Shown here one piece after another: positions 63,886 through 64,000 of a DNA stretch of 64,000 nucleotides. Source of the stretch: Rebecca billardiae RCC1528 (lineage: Eukaryota > Haptophyta); assembly GCA_965240325.2 (NCBI GenBank), contig OZ251225.1, positions 248,001 through 312,000 of the forward strand, given 5' to 3'. How positions within the stretch are numbered: position 1 is the stretch's first letter; every line of letters begins with the position of its first letter. The notes under the pieces were generated by a model that was given only the letters and a program-made list of their open reading frames with translations, did no database searches and was not told where the DNA came from. The position numbers were made by a program, and so were the translations under genes.

Positions 63886-64000
63886 GGTGTGTCGGCGGCC
63901 CGTCCTGCGAGGGCGGGGAGCTGGGTGGGCTGGGCAGCGCCTCCTGCCCGAGCTCGGAGCGGCGCATCGCAGCGAGCCACTCCGGCTGGCGCGAGGCGGC
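61616..64000 (-). CDS. XPG/Rad2-type nuclease with C-terminal HMG box (5' end off window)
   Basis: The frame runs from the right edge to a stop at 61616. An ATG occurs at 63967, but the frame is open beyond it, and the XPG N-region expected upstream is absent here, so the gene is partial. After a Pro/Ala/Glu low-complexity spacer comes the XPG I-region: DRLKEAQRRA, FGVPAVVAPMEAEAQCAALE (about 62880-62940) with metal-binding acids, and VDGVATDDSDVLLFGG (about 62815-62860). The helix-hairpin-helix is LGSDYTEGVKGVGIV (about 62651-62692). This is the 3' flap/bubble endonuclease of nucleotide-excision repair or a Rad2 relative. Near the C-terminus (61715-61912) an HMG box reads KPKRPPTAFFLFSADARSGV, AKLLGERWRALDEEER. 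XPG proteins do not normally carry one. A poly-acidic tail (DEDQDDSDAAADSDEN) closes the protein. Confidence 0.9.
63805..63882. repeat. Coding trinucleotide tracts (ctc)n and (gcc)n
   Basis: Adjacent runs of ctc then gcc triplets inside the XPG-like gene encode a Glu run preceded by an Ala run in the spacer. Likely length-polymorphic in frame. Confidence 0.9.

Overview
This window looks like nuclear DNA of a GC-rich unicellular eukaryote, most likely a microalga. I favour a haptophyte, but that is inference. The evidence is spliceosomal introns, GC-rich third codon positions, eukaryote-only housekeeping proteins (26S proteasome Rpn5, complex I B8 subunit, FBXO3-type F-box protein, TTC4/Cns1 cochaperone, farnesyl diphosphate synthase, XPG nuclease), hydroxyproline-rich-glycoprotein-like Pro/Ser repeats and apparent GC-AG introns. 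I see no rRNA, tRNA, CRISPR array or bacterial operon.

Layout. 1-2555 (-): edge-truncated RanBP2 zinc-finger, proline-rich protein. 2779-4221 (+): Rpn5, one intron. 5420-6679 (-): saccharopine-dehydrogenase-like oxidoreductase. 7018-8853 (+): unrecognised secreted or Golgi-type protein. 8854-15941: repeat-rich DNA without a convincing gene (a dispersed 462-bp repeat, a 409-bp tandem duplication, a TATC/TGTC microsatellite, a minisatellite). 15942-32390 (-): one 5482-codon reading frame joining leucine-rich repeats, two Cys/Trp-rich modules, about 2800 residues of Pro/Ser repeat, a REJ-like region, a GPS motif and a few membrane segments. 33196-41301 (-): a 2701-aa Helitron Rep protein without its helicase. 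42597-43270: a small element with terminal inverted repeats. 44495-45976 (+): FBXO3-like. 46746-48506 (-): membrane-anchored FPP synthase with two introns. 48591-49551 (+): sigma-type GST with one intron. 50742-52748: a ubiquitin-specific-protease gene that appears broken by a local inversion. 53454-55151 (-): EF-hand plus TTC4/Cns1 fusion. 55279-56068 (+): small acidic lumenal protein with two introns. 56069-59654: gene-poor DNA with a possible retroelement remnant. 59655-60287 (-): TMX-like thioredoxin. 60422-60679 (+): complex I B8. 61616-64000 (-): XPG nuclease with an HMG box, cut by the right edge.

The housekeeping genes fall largely into head-to-head pairs with starts only about 85-340 bp apart, so shared promoters are likely. 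Most strong calls rest on recognised family motifs. Splice sites, the polycystin-like reading of the giant protein and the USP inversion are inferred from sequence alone.
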